Assembly (NCBI GenBank): GCA_019358985.1
Contig: JAHHIJ010000028.1
Span: 28,177 to 92,176 of the forward strand
Length of the DNA stretch: 64,000 bases
From: Tolypothrix brevis GSE-NOS-MK-07-07A
GTDB lineage: Bacteria > Cyanobacteriota > Cyanobacteriia > Cyanobacteriales > Nostocaceae
Direction: 5' to 3'
Shown: positions 63,845 to 64,000 of the stretch, piece by piece
Position numbering within the stretch: the first letter of the stretch is position 1
Layout of the letters: each line of letters begins with the position of its first letter
Position numbers and translations under genes: made by a program
Notes under the pieces: generated by a model
Databases searched by the model: none
Told to the model about the DNA's origin: nothing
What the model saw: the letters and a program-made list of their open reading frames with translations, nothing else

Positions 63845-64000
63845 GTAGAGACGACGATTTATCGCGTCTCTAGGACGATTTATCGCGTCTCTAGGACGAT
63901 TTATCGCGTCTCTAGGACGATTTATCGCGTCTCTAGGACGATTTATCGCGTCTCTAGGACGATTTATCGCGTCTCTAGGACGATTTATCGCGTCTCTAGG
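63845..64000. repeat. Tandem array of a 21-bp hairpin-derived repeat, running off the window end
   Basis: A complete type C hairpin (GTAGAGAC ... CGTCTCTAG) is followed by head-to-tail units GACGATTTATCGCGTCTCTAG at 63853, 63874, 63895, 63916, 63937, 63958 and 63979; an eighth begins at 64000. All seven are identical. The left side carries the start of the ATGTCCG element family (GTGTCCAGCAAATCAT, about 63822). There is no spacer, so it is not CRISPR. Confidence 0.9.

Noticed and set aside
63845..64000. Possible CRISPR array at the right end
   Set aside because: Units of 21 bp are contiguous and identical with no variable spacers; they derive from the type C dispersed hairpin.

Overview
The window looks like chromosomal DNA of a filamentous, probably heterocyst-forming cyanobacterium (Nostocales-like). 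Evidence: very frequent GCGATCGC (HIP1) octamers; photosynthesis and pigment genes (psb28, light-dependent protochlorophyllide reductase, plant-type ferredoxin, a biliverdin reductase, a CrtO-type carotenoid ketolase, a Ycf66-like protein, a fibrillin-like protein); a XisI-family gene; heptanucleotide tandem repeats; and a dense population of short dispersed palindromes. No rRNA, tRNA or CRISPR array was recognised.

Layout. 0-5.9 kb: EAL protein, cobM, lgt, coaD, a DivIVA-like coiled-coil protein and a Ycf66-like protein. 5.9-14.2 kb: tldE-tldD, cysS and a CobW GTPase, with two Rpn/PD-(D/E)XK-type genes. One Rpn gene is frameshifted and bracketed by a 91-bp duplication of the tldE tail; the other has replaced the front two thirds of dtd. 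14.3-26 kb: psb28, moaB, mraY, a fibrillin gene, a solute-binding lipoprotein, a truncated histidine kinase, a TPR protein, por, a LysR regulator and map. 26-30.5 kb: accessory island with a DM9-repeat secreted protein, an IS607 recombinase followed by an in-frame TnpB/DDE-transposase chimera, hicB with a wrecked hicA, and a Uma2 protein. 30.8-37.3 kb: signalling and stress genes (response regulator-PP2C, STAS protein, PAS histidine kinase, HTH-GrpE-like protein, Dps, sulfiredoxin). 37.4-50.8 kb: SpoIID, a first TnpB unit, ferredoxin, bvdR, transposase debris, a ThDP enzyme, cytochrome P450, crtO, a T5orf172 protein and xisI with a xisH stump. 50.8-64 kb: dus, a saccharopine-dehydrogenase-like enzyme, a Na+/H+ antiporter, an orphan mysD-like ATP-grasp ligase, a MazF toxin-antitoxin pair, a second TnpB unit, a kinase remnant, glcF-glcE and NDH-2.

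Most notable observations. (1) Two complete tnpB genes are each preceded by a divergent, previously overlooked 54-55-codon gene for homologous small proteins of ribbon-helix-helix type. Start-to-start spacing is exactly 63 bp in both, and both share the element ATGTTATCATA, which suggests a conserved regulator-nuclease unit. (2) Many GTAGAGACG...CGTCTCTAC hairpins with three interchangeable cores sit inside at least four different MITE-like elements; one core type has expanded into a 21-bp tandem array at the right edge. (3) Several two-gene modules (hicBA, xisHI) and conserved genes (dtd, a kinase) survive as one intact partner plus a recognisable stump, so the accessory regions preserve a readable record of decay.
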